Part shown: positions 31,504 through 42,760 of the stretch, piece after piece
Position numbering within the stretch: position 1 is the first letter of the stretch
Layout of the letters: each line of letters begins with the position of its first letter
Assembly (NCBI GenBank): GCA_000320605.2
Contig: KB445793.1
Coordinates: forward strand, 2,004,803 to 2,068,802
DNA: 64,000 bases
From: Gelatoporia subvermispora B
Lineage: Eukaryota; Basidiomycota; Agaricomycetes; Polyporales; Gelatoporiaceae
Direction: 5' to 3'
Program-made: the position numbers and the translations under genes
The notes under the pieces: model-generated
Told to the model about the DNA's origin: nothing
The model's database searches: none
The model's input: only the letters and a program-made list of their open reading frames with translations

Positions 31504-32547
31504 TCACCACTTCGGCTTGCGCATGGCCTGTTTCTGCGCAAGTGTACCTCTGCCTTTCGCTCCCCGTACCGTCTGAAGTTCCTTGAATTTCTTCTTCGCG
31601 TAACTCTTTGCTTCCGCGTCGTCGACCAGCTCGTCTACTAGCGTGCGCTTCCGTTGGGCCCGGATGAGATTGTCGGCGCTAGCAGCCCCGAAGGGTGTAT
31701 TCGTGGGAAGAATAGTGCCGATCTGAAACCAAATTTGGTGGTCTGGCTGAGGTTGAGGGAAAGTCTGACGTACAGCAAAGTGCTTAGGCAGTCCCTTGAT
31801 GCCTTTACCCTCACCAGCTTCCTTCCGGTAGAAACGCTTGGGGTCAAGCTGGTTGCGCAGACGCAGGGACTCCACCTCACGGTAAAGACGAGGAAGATCA
31901 GCTTCAGCCGGCGCAGGTAGGTCATACCATTCTCGTCCGGCCGTCTTCGCCTTTTGCTAGAGAGCCAGTCAGTGTATGGTAATTATAATCAATAAGTGAG
32001 TAACGTACTGCTTTTCTGTCCTTCTTCAATGCCTTTCCCGTCTTGGTGACTTCAGGAGGAGGCGCAGGAGCTGCTGGAGTGCTCTTTTCGACTTGTTCAA
32101 CGTCGGGGTCTCTGATCTTTGAAGAACCCGCTTTGGAGGAATCGTCATCTAGAATCAGATATGGTGTAGGTAGTATTCCTGGATCTAGTGGCGGCAGTGG
32201 TCTGCAAAGTATTGGCAAATGGTGTCTGCATGATATTGACGAAGTACGTACGGTTCCTCCGGATTTGTCTCGTCTAGCAATTGCATCACATCCTCCTCCC
32301 CACTGGGTGTCGAGTGAGCAGCGCTGGCTTTTTGTTCAGCGTTTCGTTTCGCCTTCTCTAGCAGGGATTCTAAGAACTCTTGTGTAACTTCGTCTTCAGA
32401 GTCAATTGCGGAAGACGAATCCGAGCCGCTGTCGTCGCTAGACTCCGAGTCTGAGGAATGCTCGGAAGCTGCCTTCTCAGAACGCGTATCTCCTATATCA
32501 TCTGGGAGAGCCTTTCCCTTTCCTTTTTGTAGAGCCGTAAGAGCCAT
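31504..32547 (-). CDS. FCF2: rRNA-processing protein Fcf2
   Basis: Four exons join in phase: 32547-32252, 32201-32009, 31956-31774 and 31722-31504, giving 296 residues. The N-terminal half is acidic and Ser-rich. The C-terminal half is the Fcf2 domain: GREWYDLPAP, LPRLYREVESLRLRNQLDPK, RFYRK, GLPKHFAIGTI, then a basic tail (KRTLVDELVDDAEAKSYAKK). Fcf2 acts in the nucleolus in the early cleavages of pre-rRNA that lead to 18S rRNA. An upstream in-frame ATG would add about 50 residues; I chose the ATG before ALTALQKGKGK because the extra part has no family-like sequence. Confidence 0.92.
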
Positions 32548-32821
32548 AGAGTCGGGTGGTACGATATAAGCGACTAGTGCGAAGGACGACCTAGGACGAC
32601 AGTATGCAGATCGCCCATGTTTTCGATATCCTAAAATGGCATGGGGCGCCAAACAAGTCCCAACAAGCTGTGCGGTCTCGGCCAAATCAAGTGACCTCAG
32701 CACTGTACAGCTTGCATACTTGACCGATTACTCGTTCGTCTGCCCGTCAGTAGCTCAGTAACCTCAGTGGCAACTTGTCAACCCTGTGTGATCTTGTCTT
32801 GGTCCCCCGAATACCTGCACC
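32548..32821. promoter_or_regulatory. Bidirectional promoter FCF2 / CAF1
   Basis: About 270 bases separate the divergent starts of FCF2 and the Caf1 gene, so both promoters must lie here. No specific site was recognised. Confidence 0.5.
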
Positions 32822-34251
32822 ATGTCTCGGATACGAGAAGTCTGGGCACCGAACCTGGAGACAGAGATGAACAACATCCGAGAACTTATTGAGCGGTATC
32901 CATACGTCGCAATGGTCAGACAAGCCTCTGAGGAAGTCTTCTACGGTTGCTGACTGTCCCTAGGATACGGAGTTTCCTGGTGTCGTCGCTCGTCCAATAG
33001 GCTCGTTCAAGACATCGTCGGACTACCACTATCAGACTATGCGGTGTAATGTCGACCTCCTAAAGATCATCCAAGTCGGCCTCACTCTCGCGGATGAGGA
33101 CGGGAACTACCCACAAGACGTCTCGACATGGCAGTTCAACTTCCACTTCAGTGTTAAGTACGTCCGAGCGACTTGCGAGTATGTCTGCGGTAGAGTCTGG
33201 CGCTTACGTAACGATATAGCGAAGACATGTACGCTCCCGAGTCAATAGAGCTGCTGCAGCGATCCGGCATCGACTTGCAACGACATGAGGAGATGGGGAT
33301 TGAGCCAAACGACTTTGCGGAGCTGATGATCACGTCGGGACTTGTGCTGGCACCGGAAACGAAGTGGATTTCGTTCCACAGGTAAGTTCAGTCGTTGAAC
33401 CCATCTCCGGCATTCGGTCGCTTCCTCGAAGGCGACACTCCAAATTCTCCGCCGTTCGCGTGCATGCCAGGTTGTGCGTGTTCCGCAGCGTGCATACATT
33501 CACAACACGCGTCCGCGCTACTTTGATTCCGGATGTCTGCCAGCTTTGCCCGATCACCTCACTCATCTACTTCCTTGTCACATTCAGTGGCTATGACTTC
33601 GGTTATTTCGTCAAACTTCTCACCGCCGAGTCGCTGCCAACGACAGAGGAGACTTTCTTCGAGGTGCTGCGTACATGGTTTCCTACAATATACGACATCA
33701 AATTCGTGATGCGAGCGTGCAAAGTCCTCAAAGGAGGACTGCAAGATGTTGCCGATGACCTTGGGGTAGGCACACGTCATCCATTCATTGGGGCCTCGTA
33801 GGCACCGAGGCTGACATCCCGGAATCTCCCTCTGCAGGTCATGCGAATAGGTCCGTCGCATCAAGCCGGTTCCGACTCCCTCCTCACCGCTTCGACGTTC
33901 TTCAAGATGCGCGAAATCTATTTTAACGACCATATCGACGATGCGGAGTACAACGGCAAGCTCTACGGCCTCGGTTCGACCTTCACAGTCGCGAACGGGA
34001 TTGCCGAGCCCGTCCGCGGGAGTGCGGCGACGATTGCGGAGCGGGAGGACCGTACTACCGCTCGAGAAACTCACAATCAGACGCCAGGGCCCCCGCAGAG
34101 CCATAGCATCACGCTGGGCTTGGGCGCGCCTCTGCCAACGCCAGCGATAGGCGGCGCATTGCCAACACCGCTTCCATCAGGGACCCCGTATGGCCCGATG
34201 GGGGCCACTGCCCAGTACATACGCACGGCCATCGTTGGGGGCGGGCGATGA
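32822..34251 (+). CDS. POP2: Caf1/Pop2 deadenylase of the CCR4-NOT complex
   Basis: Five exons join in phase: 32822-32914, 32964-33157, 33220-33381, 33588-33765 and 33838-34251, giving 346 residues. This is a DEDD-type ribonuclease that shortens mRNA poly(A) tails. Visible motifs: MDTEFPG (Exo I, first two acidic residues), SGYDFGY (Exo II) and HQAGSDSLLT (Exo III with His and Asp). NEDMYAPESIELL and IKFVMRACKVLKGGL are also family blocks. The C-terminal ~80 residues are Gly/Pro/Thr-rich and extend beyond the nuclease fold. Intron 1 falls between the Met and Asp of the first catalytic motif. Confidence 0.96.
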
Positions 34252-36393
34252 TAGGGGTTCGCGTGGTGACTACATTAGGATGTCTGTAATTTCTCCGTAC
34301 AGCAAGGACCTTTCTGTGTTATTGTCTATCACGGAGTGTATCCAGTGTCCGCAGCTCTTGTTACTGTTATCGTGTTAGCTTTGTCGTGTCGAACTGAAAG
34401 TTGTATTACATATCGGTCTTGCGTGAGCAGCATCTGTGCGGATCGGATTGTACCGTGGCGAAGGCAATGCCCGCGACTTCGAAGCGTCCGTGTACCGCTG
34501 AATCTGTGGACAGTCCCCGGCGGCCCGCCGACTTTGAGCCGCCTTGCTAGCGGGTACGCTTATCGAGGAGATCCATCTCGCTAACGAAATCTATATATCG
34601 ATATCGACCTGCTCGATGCAATCGTGCCGTCGAAGAGCGAGCGGTTACCAAGCGAAACCCCGCAGCTTAGCACTCGCCACTCGAGCCAAATCAGGGACGG
34701 CTGTGGCAGCGGAAGAATGTGGACTCGGAGATGGCAAAAAAGCTGCTCACCAAAATTGTGAAGAAGCTGACCGGTCGCGCTCCGTCGTTCTCTTGGAGAC
34801 ACGCATGTCATGTCGTGAGCAACAAATCGTGGCGATCGGCGGAAACCAAATGAGGGAACGAACGACTTTCTTTGGACCGTCAAGATCCCTCTTCGTGCCC
34901 CAGACCGCGCGGGTCGGTTCCCGGGCGTCGAAGCCTTATAGCGTAACAGGGGTGTTGGGGCGTGGGTCGGCCCATGAGCAGCGGCTCGAGCTAGAGGCGT
35001 CGTATGGGCCAAGAAGAGAGCGGTCGAGAGACTAGTGTGATGAGCGTGCTGCACGCCAGGCGCGGTTCATTATATACGAGCCAATAATTTGCAGAGAACG
35101 TGTCTCGGCGGTCTCCTGCAGGCAGACGTTTCAGAGCCGCGTTGCTCCAACGTGGGTGCTGACGCTGAAGCAATGACTCCGAATGCCAACAAGGAGCAGG
35201 GGTAACCGTGTCAGTGACAGAGAACCGCTATGCAGGAACCGACAGAGTGTATGGACTGCGAAGCCGAGGGATTCCAGGCCTGTCCAGGGATCATGCGGAC
35301 GTTGAGTAGTCCTATAAACGCCATTCGTTGGGTGGTGTGAGTAACAGGGCGACTAATGTAGCCTATACGGTGGGGGGGGGGGCCTTCCGATAGAAAGGCT
35401 TCATCTCCGGAGATGGCGGGCGCCTAGACGATACGCCGCCCGCGAGGACTGGAATGACCGTGCATTCACTTGGGGTGACAAGCGTGGATCAGAGCTGGCG
35501 CGTTAGGGCGACGAGCAGTTGTGCGGGGGAGGGGCGGTATGAAGACGCACGGCTGCATACGTAGAAGGGCCACAGGAGGCTGCACATGTGAAGAGAATCG
35601 ACGAAGCAGTGGCAGGGCAGCAATGGAGGAGCCGGGCCGCCGCAGGCGAGGCATTCAAGGTTCGCCGCTCGTGTCCACGGTCATAGGTGGGTCTGCTTCA
35701 GGTAAGAGGCTGAATAGTGTCTTGGTGGGGAATGACACGCAGTTGGAGAGCATGGGGACTGGGTGCCGGAAGCATTTGAGCGTGCACACGGGGTAGAGAG
35801 TAGTCTCCAGACGGTGCTCGCGGATGGACCATTAGAGGCTACATCGGTATGAGAGCCCGTCTGGTGGGAGCTGGACGTGTCCGGGAGGACCTGAAGATGT
35901 CACGAAGGGGTGGTCGGCGACGGTCGACGATGGTTGAGCCGTAGACGAGGAGGAGGAGGACTGGCCGAGCGCTTGAGTCGCGCGACGCGCCTGGAACGCC
36001 GAGCAAAATTGGCAAGGGACGGCGCGTCGGGGTGTCGATAGTCCCTCCTGCGCGGAAATGTTCGCATTGAGGATAGTGCGACTGGCGACGAACGGTAACT
36101 GGCGATGTGGCCGGTATCTTGAGCGCAAATCAAAGTGGTCGATGAGGAGGAAAATCAGATAGGAAATTCGAGCGATGGGCAGGAGCACGCCTTTCGGATC
36201 GCAGGCCGATCGAAAATTGCCCCTTGCACGCTGCCGAGTGATTTGGGACGACGACGTGCTGGGGAGCGGTTCAAAAGGCGGACTCCCCCTCGAGGCCATT
36301 CTCCGCACCACCCTCTCCGATCCCAGGAAATCCCAGGATATTCCTGCGATAAAAGGCTCGTGAGGATTCAGCAGATGCACCGTGTCCGCGGCC
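34252..36393. other. Long gap upstream of the CENP-B-type gene
   Basis: About 2.1 kb. It includes a run of about a dozen G near 35371-35382. Frames of up to 189 codons on both strands (for example 35832-36401 minus) look like chance shadows. It may be a long regulatory region for the gene at 36394. Confidence 0.45.
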
Positions 36394-38306
36394 ATGGACA
36401 CGCAGCATTATGCGGGCCTCGTGTATCACCCGAGCCACATAACGCAGCCTGGTCACACCTCCTCCCAAGATATGGCATGGCATACAACCTCTGCCTCTCC
36501 CCCCAGTAGCTCTTCGTCTTCCGGCCATTCCCCTCCCCTTTATTCTGTCATGACCCGTTCTCCAGACCACCTCGAATACCCCCAACCCCCTCCATCCTTT
36601 CCTTCACGAGATACTCCTCCTGCCTACCATTCTCCTGCTCTCCATCACGTTCCATCGGCTCAGTCCATGTCCTTTGAATCGTCCCAGATCGAGAGCAGCA
36701 TTGGTCCCAATCGTATCATCCGTCGTCGCCCGCACTCTTTGTCCCATTCCAGTTCCGGATGTGAGCTTCCTGGTGGTGGTCCCTACCACAAAAATCACAG
36801 CGTACGTCTACCCGCCTTTGACCGTTTTCCATTGTTCTACCCCCTTTACTGACGCATCGTTCAGTCCATCTCCATCGCAGGTCAACATCCGTCACGATCC
36901 CACACGCCCAACGGCTTCGTGCATCCTGACCAGTCCTTTGGACATCACGATAGCACGAACGCTATGATCACGAACTCGCATTACAACATGACCCCTGCAT
37001 CCGCACCACCCGCATTCTCTCAGTATACTTTCATACCGTCTCATTCTCGCTCCACGTCCGGCTCAATTTCCAATCCGCGTTCTGCATCTCCCGCACTCAG
37101 CGTCACGTCTGTCATGACCTCTGTCTCATCCTCTACATCCGGGCCGAACTCTCATCCGCACTCTGTGTCGCACGACATGAACACGTACCCCATGCCGGTC
37201 TTCCGCCCTCCGGGACGCATCAAGCACACGAAGCAGCGTCTGTTCACCACCGACCGGAGGAAAATTTGCGAGTTTCACCAAGACCATCCGAATCTCAAGC
37301 AAGACGAAATCGCGAAGCACTTCGGCGTCGAGCGCAGCACCATCAGCAAGATCCTCAAGCACAAGCAGCGCTGGCTGCAGGTCCTCCCGGACGAGACGAC
37401 GCAGGTCGCGAGGATCAGGTACGTCAATTGTGCACGATTTCAACACCGCGAATTGACCCCGACATTGCCAGACCTTCTAAATTTCCCGCCATCGAGAACG
37501 AGCTCGAAAATTGGCTCGTCCAGTGCAAGAAGCAGAACGTCATCCTCACCGACTCGCTCATCCGCAACAAGGCCAAGGAGATCGGCCTCCGCCTCGGTTT
37601 CGATGAGAAGCGCTTCAAGGCCAGCTCCGGTTGGGTCGAGAACTTCAAGCACCGGGTGGGCATCAGGCGAGGCGTTTGGCACGGAGATGGCAAGAAGGCG
37701 AAGATAATTCGCGCCGCTGGGATTACCATGCCTCCTCTCTCAGAGAAGCCAGACATGCGACTCATTCCGATCCCACCCACTTCGAACTACGATGGCACCT
37801 ACAACGTTCGCGAACATGAGCAGCAGGGGCAGGATCACGACGGCGACTACGATCCCGAGTCCGACGAGTCGGAGGTGCAGGGCGAGGGTCTCGAAGGCTA
37901 CCAGCCCGCCGCTCAGTCCGAATGGCAGGGTCACCCGACTTCCGTCAACGCGTACCATTCTCTTCTTCGGGACGACGCCATGAACGAGCATGGTCACATT
38001 CAGCACTCCGACGTCGCGCTGGACCACAGCTCGCTCTCCCTCCTTAGCCAGAACGGAGAGCACCTCGACGAGGAGCAGATCATGTACGTGTCGGTGCCGC
38101 CGACGATCTTGCCGGAGATGATGCACCCTACGGAGAACATCCGCGACATCCATGAGGCGGAGGACATCATCGAGCGGCTCCTCGATTGGCTGGAAAAGCC
38201 GCCGAACCTCGAGCTCACTACCCATCTGGATCGCGACGCCGTCAGCAGAATCAAGACCGCCATTGCGCAGCGCATCCAGCAGGGAATCCCTCCGTCGTCG
38301 TCGTGA
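36394..38306 (+). CDS. CENP-B-type helix-turn-helix DNA-binding protein
   Basis: Exons 36394-36801, 36865-37418 and 37472-38306 join in phase to give 598 residues. The first ~285 residues are Ser/Pro/His-rich and probably disordered. A first helix-turn-helix follows (TDRRKICEFHQDHPNLKQDE, then IAKHFGVERSTISKILKHK), of the CENP-B N-terminal/pogo type. The next exon supplies the second, HTH_Tnp_Tc5-like domain (AIENELENWLVQCKKQNVIL, then IRNKAKEIGL, SSGWVENFKHRVGI). No DDE transposase domain follows. Instead the rest is acidic, with a short helical C-terminus. This looks like a DNA-binding domain of transposon origin kept as a host regulator, comparable to Abp1/Cbh-type proteins, but targets are unknown. 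Confidence 0.88.
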
Positions 38307-38994
38307 CCGGCCCCACTTCAAGCTGTGCGACGTTGTCGTACGTGTACTACTTGTGGATGCCGCCCAGGCATCCAGGTTTGTATGACGAAAACTTCATGTC
38401 TTGTGAACTCTCGTACTCTGTGTATTGGGTTCTCTCACTGTTCTTGCGCAAGGACTTATCATCATCATGCATTGTTCCATCATCATCATCTCAACCATGC
38501 ATTCTCGCAATCCCCACAATGTGCAACAGCCAATTCATGTCTGTGTGTCTCTCCTAGGGCTCTTTAGCCGCTGTCTCAGAAATCATGTTACGTTTGCAAT
38601 CCTCATTCCTTTGTCTCCCCTCTCATTACCATCTCCGTGACATACATACAATGCATCAAATCCCGTACGATTGAATACCACCCGCCTTGTATCCATCACG
38701 CAGAAAATATGTATGTTCTTGAGCAACGGCTGACACCCGCCCGTCCTCTGCGCGCGACGTGCCATTCATACTGACCACTCGAGCGAAAACTGGTCTATAT
38801 GTAAAGCCTCCGGGGCTTAAGGAGTCAGCGGAGACACGCGGGGTTTCGCCAGGGTGCAATGAGATCAACAGTGGATCAAAGTTGTCCACAACTTCTATAC
38901 CGTAATGGTATGTTTTCAGAATAATGTGCGCTGTGCTATGAAGACAAATATCTCACCATCGTTGACATCGGCCAATAAATTGGACAAAACGCAT
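38307..38994. other. Convergent intergenic region
   Basis: About 690 bases between the stop of the CENP-B-type gene and the stop of the UPF0390 gene. The left part is T-rich with CATCATCAT runs (about 38458-38490), probably 3' untranslated sequence. No genes seen. Confidence 0.5.
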
Positions 38995-39416
38995 CTATGC
39001 CTTCTTCGCCTTTGCTTCCTTCGCGGAGGTCCTATGATAGAGAAACGGTTAGTTCTTCTCATGGGTAGCCATGGACAATGTAAAACATACCCTTCCAAGG
39101 CAACGTTCTTCATGATGGTCAATTTTCCCGACGATGCAGCGACGGCGCTTTGCTGCTCAATGGACTTGCTGATCTTGGCACTAAGCTCCTGCGAAAGTTG
39201 CCGCACAATTAAGAAACCACGTCAGGTCAAGACAAACAAGCACAATAATAGCACACCGAGGTGACATACCTTGTGCAGCTTGGCTTGTTTGACGGCAGCG
39301 ACCTTCTTCGGGGCTACATACCGCTTGCCCTTCTTCGGTGCGGCCGCAGCCTTCTGGGCGTGGCGCGACGACTGCGCCTTGGCTTTTTGCAAGCCCTTGG
39401 ATTGTCCTTGGACCAT
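38995..39416 (-). CDS. UPF0390 (DUF2462) small basic protein
   Basis: Exons 39416-39270, 39188-39091 and 39031-38995 join in phase to give 93 residues. The sequence opens MVQGQSKGLQKAK, then Lys/Ala-rich sequence with APKK repeats, KQAKLHKELSAKISKSIEQQ and AASSGKLTIMKN. This order is the UPF0390 family, found from fungi to animals (leydig cell tumour 10 kDa homologue). The very basic first half suggests nucleolar location. The molecular function is not established. The gene shares a 188-base upstream region with the divergent NDUFA9 gene. Confidence 0.88.
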
Positions 39417-39604
39417 TTCAGAAGACGTGAGACCAAAGATACCGAGAGATAACAGCAGCAAGCCAAGCGCGAGCGATGAGCAAGTTTGCTAAACGGCTAC
39501 AATTCGACCGGGAGAGCGGATAGGCGCCGGAGCAGTTCGGCATTCGCCGGCCCAGGCGTCAGAGGCAAGTCGCGCTCGCTGTGCACGACGTTGGTCAACG
39601 AAAC

Positions 39605-41286
39605 ATGCTTGCGACAGCCTCGCACTGCGTGCGCCTGCCGCGCATATTGCGCTCGCAGCAGAAGGTGATTTCCGCCTTTTTGACCGTATGTTTTGTACTC
39701 ACGAGGCGTCCTCGGTCAGCGTGCTTTTGGTGACATCGTAATCCCTCCTTCAGGCAAGCCCGCCATTCGGTATGGTCCCCCTGGACGCAGCGCGGTCACC
39801 GGGAACGTCGCAACCGTCTTTGGGTGCACAGGATTCTTGGGGAGGTACCTCGTCTCTAAGCTCGGTGCGTCGTAGCAACTGCTCTCATGGCTGCGTGCTA
39901 TTCCTTGCTTCGGTGCTGAGACGCTTGGTCTACAATGCAGCGAAGATGGGTACGCAAGTGATCATCCCGTACCGGGAAGAGGACGCAAAACGGCACCTGA
40001 AGGTTACGGGAGACCTGGGACAGATCGTGTCCATGGTGCGCACGCCTCCCCAACCCCCCTTCCAACATGGACGTTTCCTCACATACACCGTAGGAGTGGG
40101 ACCTCCGTAGCGAAGACCAGATCGAGGAGTGTGTGCGGCACTCTGACATCGTCTACAACCTCGTTGGCAGGGATTACGAGACCAAGTGCGTGCGCGCGGC
40201 GCCCGTCCGCAGGCCCCACACGCTGACCTGGTTCTTGTCTCACGTATGTAGGAACTTTGACCACGACGCCGTCCATGCAGAGGGTGCGGCGCGCATCGCA
40301 GAGGTCGCCGCCCGCGCGGGTGTCCCGCGCTTCGTGCACGTGTCGCACCTGAACGCATCAGAGAGCTCGCTGAGCAAGTTCTACCGCACCAAGGCACGCG
40401 GGGAGGAGTACGTCCGTGGCGCGTTCCCCAACGCGACGATTGTGCGGCCGGGCCCGCTCTACGGCTACGAGGACAAGTTCCTAAACAACATGGCAGGTGC
40501 GCCGCACTCGTCCCGCGCCGCCCTTCCATTTGCGCGACCTGACCATTTTCCCTGCCGTCGCCCTTCCTATTGGCAATTTGCGGCGGGTCACAGTGTGGCC
40601 CATCTGGTGGAAGCTGAACCACGCCGCGACGACAGTGCGCCCCGTGCACGTACGTTTTCTTCTTTCCGTCGCGCCGTCCCGCACGCTTGCTCAGTCCAGG
40701 CCCTGTTCCCGTGCGGGCTCACTACCAGGTCTTCGATGTCGCCCAGGCGCTCGCGAACCTCCAAGACGTCGCCTCACTTCCTGGCACGTTTAACCTGCCT
40801 GGGCCCTCCACGCTCACCGTTGATTACCTGCTGCGTATGGTCTCGTCCGTGACTTACAGGCCCCCTTCGCGGGCACCCGTGCTCCCGAAGCCCGTCGCAC
40901 TGCAGCTCGCACGTGCCGCGCAGGCGGTATGGTGGCCCGCGCTGAGCCCAGACGAAGTCGAGCGGCGGTTCATTAACGATGCGGACCTTCCCAGCGACTG
41001 GGACAAATTCGGCATCGTTCCGGACGAAATTGAGGAGCATGCCATCACCTACCTCAGGAGGTACCGATCTGCGTACGTCTTTTGGATTATTTATCTGGAT
41101 GGAGATTGCGGCCCCGACGGACGACGCGCTGACTCGCAATATCTCTATTTGGCAGCGAGAACTTCACCAGACCGGTTGTTCTGCCCGAGTCAAGGGGCCC
41201 CGAGGTGAGTCGGTGATTTCCCGCCCCTCGGCAACGACCCCGACGGCTGACGCGCGGGCGCGCAGGTATGGGTTCAGCAATCGTAG
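39605..41286 (+). CDS. NDUFA9: NADH:ubiquinone oxidoreductase 39-40 kDa subunit (NDUFA9)
   Basis: Nine exons join in phase: 39605-39664, 39720-39864, 39941-40035, 40094-40185, 40252-40496, 40594-40649, 40729-41072, 41156-41204 and 41266-41286, giving 368 residues. The N-terminus ([20 protein letters not shown]) is basic and lacks acids, as in a mitochondrial presequence. An atypical short-chain-dehydrogenase fold follows: nucleotide loop [60 protein letters not shown] and the C-terminal YDVAQAL-type block. NDUFA9 is an accessory matrix-arm subunit of respiratory complex I that binds NADPH. The last exon is only 21 bases and adds seven codons including the stop. Confidence 0.93.
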
Positions 41287-41764
41287 CGTTCTCTATGTAG
41301 ATCGCGGAGGCGGCGCCTCGTGCAAATATAGCTATAGACTGAAGCCCGAGGGGCGTGCGTCAGCGGAAGTAACAGAAACTGAGCAGCCGCGAGCTTTGCC
41401 CGGGCAACTCCCCGCGGGTGGCGCACAGCGGAGACAGTTTAAGTTCGTGAAAAGAACCATCGAAGTTTACGGCAGTTCGCTGGAGAACTTGGTAGGTCTT
41501 GGCCGACACGAGCCAAGACGCCTCTCATCGGTGGGAACAGCTTCGGACTGCCCGGATTGACTGCGCATAAAGCCGACAACAACTGTGTTGGGAATTAAGT
41601 GTCACTTCCGGTGTTCACTCGGCACTTCAGAAGGATCGCCGAATGGCAGATGAGAAAAGAAACGGAAATGGATAGCAGAAAACAAGAGCGGCGTGGTATT
41701 ATGATACATGCGTCCTCTAGTATCTCGACGCGGACGGTCATGGCATATGGCATGGCGATGCGGC
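41287..41764. other. Convergent intergenic region
   Basis: About 480 bases between NDUFA9 and TOM22 stops. No recognisable content beyond 3' untranslated sequence. Confidence 0.5.
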
Positions 41765-42274
41765 TTAGAAGCCAGGGGGCACGATTCCCTTTTGCTGTTG
41801 TTGGTTTGGAGGGGGGTACATGGACGGCTGGAGCAACTGCGGTCGGTGATCAGCGCTGCGCCGCAATGGAGACTACAGCATAAGACGTACGTGTTGAGCA
41901 CCCTGCTGCTGGGCAAGGATCTCCTTCTCCTGCGCAACGATTTTCGCCTCGTCCTCCAAGCTCAGTGCAAGCGGCAGACCGACGAGTAACGCGCTCGTGG
42001 TGACAATCCACATGATGTTGCCGACAACCTTGCCGGACGTTTTGAAGAAGCCGAAAGTGTTCGAGATTTTTGTGGAGATGCTGTGGCGGGTGGTGGGCGG
42101 CACGATGTCGACGAGGGCTGCGATGCGCTCGTAGAGGGACTCCTCGGCGTCGACCTCAGAGCCGGCCGACGAGAGGGAGACGGAGGAGGATGTGCGAGAG
42201 GAGGACGCGGAGGAGTAGGGTGAGCGGGAGGAGAACTGAGGGTCCTTTTCCTCGACAATCTCAACTTTGACCAT
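41765..42274 (-). CDS. TOM22: Mitochondrial import receptor subunit Tom22
   Basis: Exons 42274-41891 and 41836-41765 join in phase to give 151 residues. The N-terminal half is acidic and Ser-rich, as expected for the cytosolic presequence-binding domain. ESLYERIAALVDIVPPTTR is a family block. A single membrane helix follows at about residues 86-105 (VGNIMWIVTTSALLVGLPLA), then a short intermembrane-space tail (AQEKEILAQQQG, Pro/Gln-rich, ending PPGF). Tom22 is the central receptor of the outer-membrane translocase and anchors other Tom subunits. The tail residues after QQQGAQH come from the small second exon. Confidence 0.93.
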
Positions 42275-42760
42275 GGTGGGCGGTAACGATGGCGGTGACG
42301 AGGGAGGTACGCGTGCGCGGTGGACGGCGGTGGCGAGCTGCTGCTGACGGGCGGCGGGCGGGCGGGGCGAGCAAACTGAACGTCACAGGGAGTCACAAGG
42401 AGTCACATGGAATCACGTCGGGTGACAGGGGTGTCAGCGATGCTGAGCTGGTACGGTCGGGAGCCAATGGGAGGGCTCGGCCGGGCGCGGCAGGCCCCGA
42501 GGCCGCTGCCGCAGGAGTTCGTGGGCGAACGCCAGCGTGAGCCATGGACTGACCGTGGTTGCTCTCGGTGCCGAGGAAACGCACGCAGCCCCTTCCAGGC
42601 GCCCGCAGCATCCGCTGCCACTCCAGCCATTTACTGCCCAGCCGGAATGGCCCTGTGCCACCTTCCTGCCCCGCAACTTCCAACTTATTTCTACCCTCCC
42701 CTTCCCTCCTCCTTGTAATTATTCCGCGGTCGATCTCTTCCCCTCTCACCACCATCTCCC
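42275..42760. promoter_or_regulatory. Bidirectional promoter TOM22 / Zn2Cys6 factor
   Basis: About 490 bases between divergent starts. Three nearby copies of AGTCACA(A/T)GGA-like sequence occur at about 42391-42415. The right half is C/T-rich just before the ATG at 42761, a common feature of fungal promoters. Confidence 0.5.

Noticed and set aside
35832..36401. 189-codon minus-strand frame as a gene
   Set aside because: No recognisable domain, no supporting splice or start context, and it overlaps the start of the CENP-B-type gene.
37740..38321. 193-codon minus-strand frame under the CENP-B-type gene
   Set aside because: Antisense shadow of the well supported third exon.
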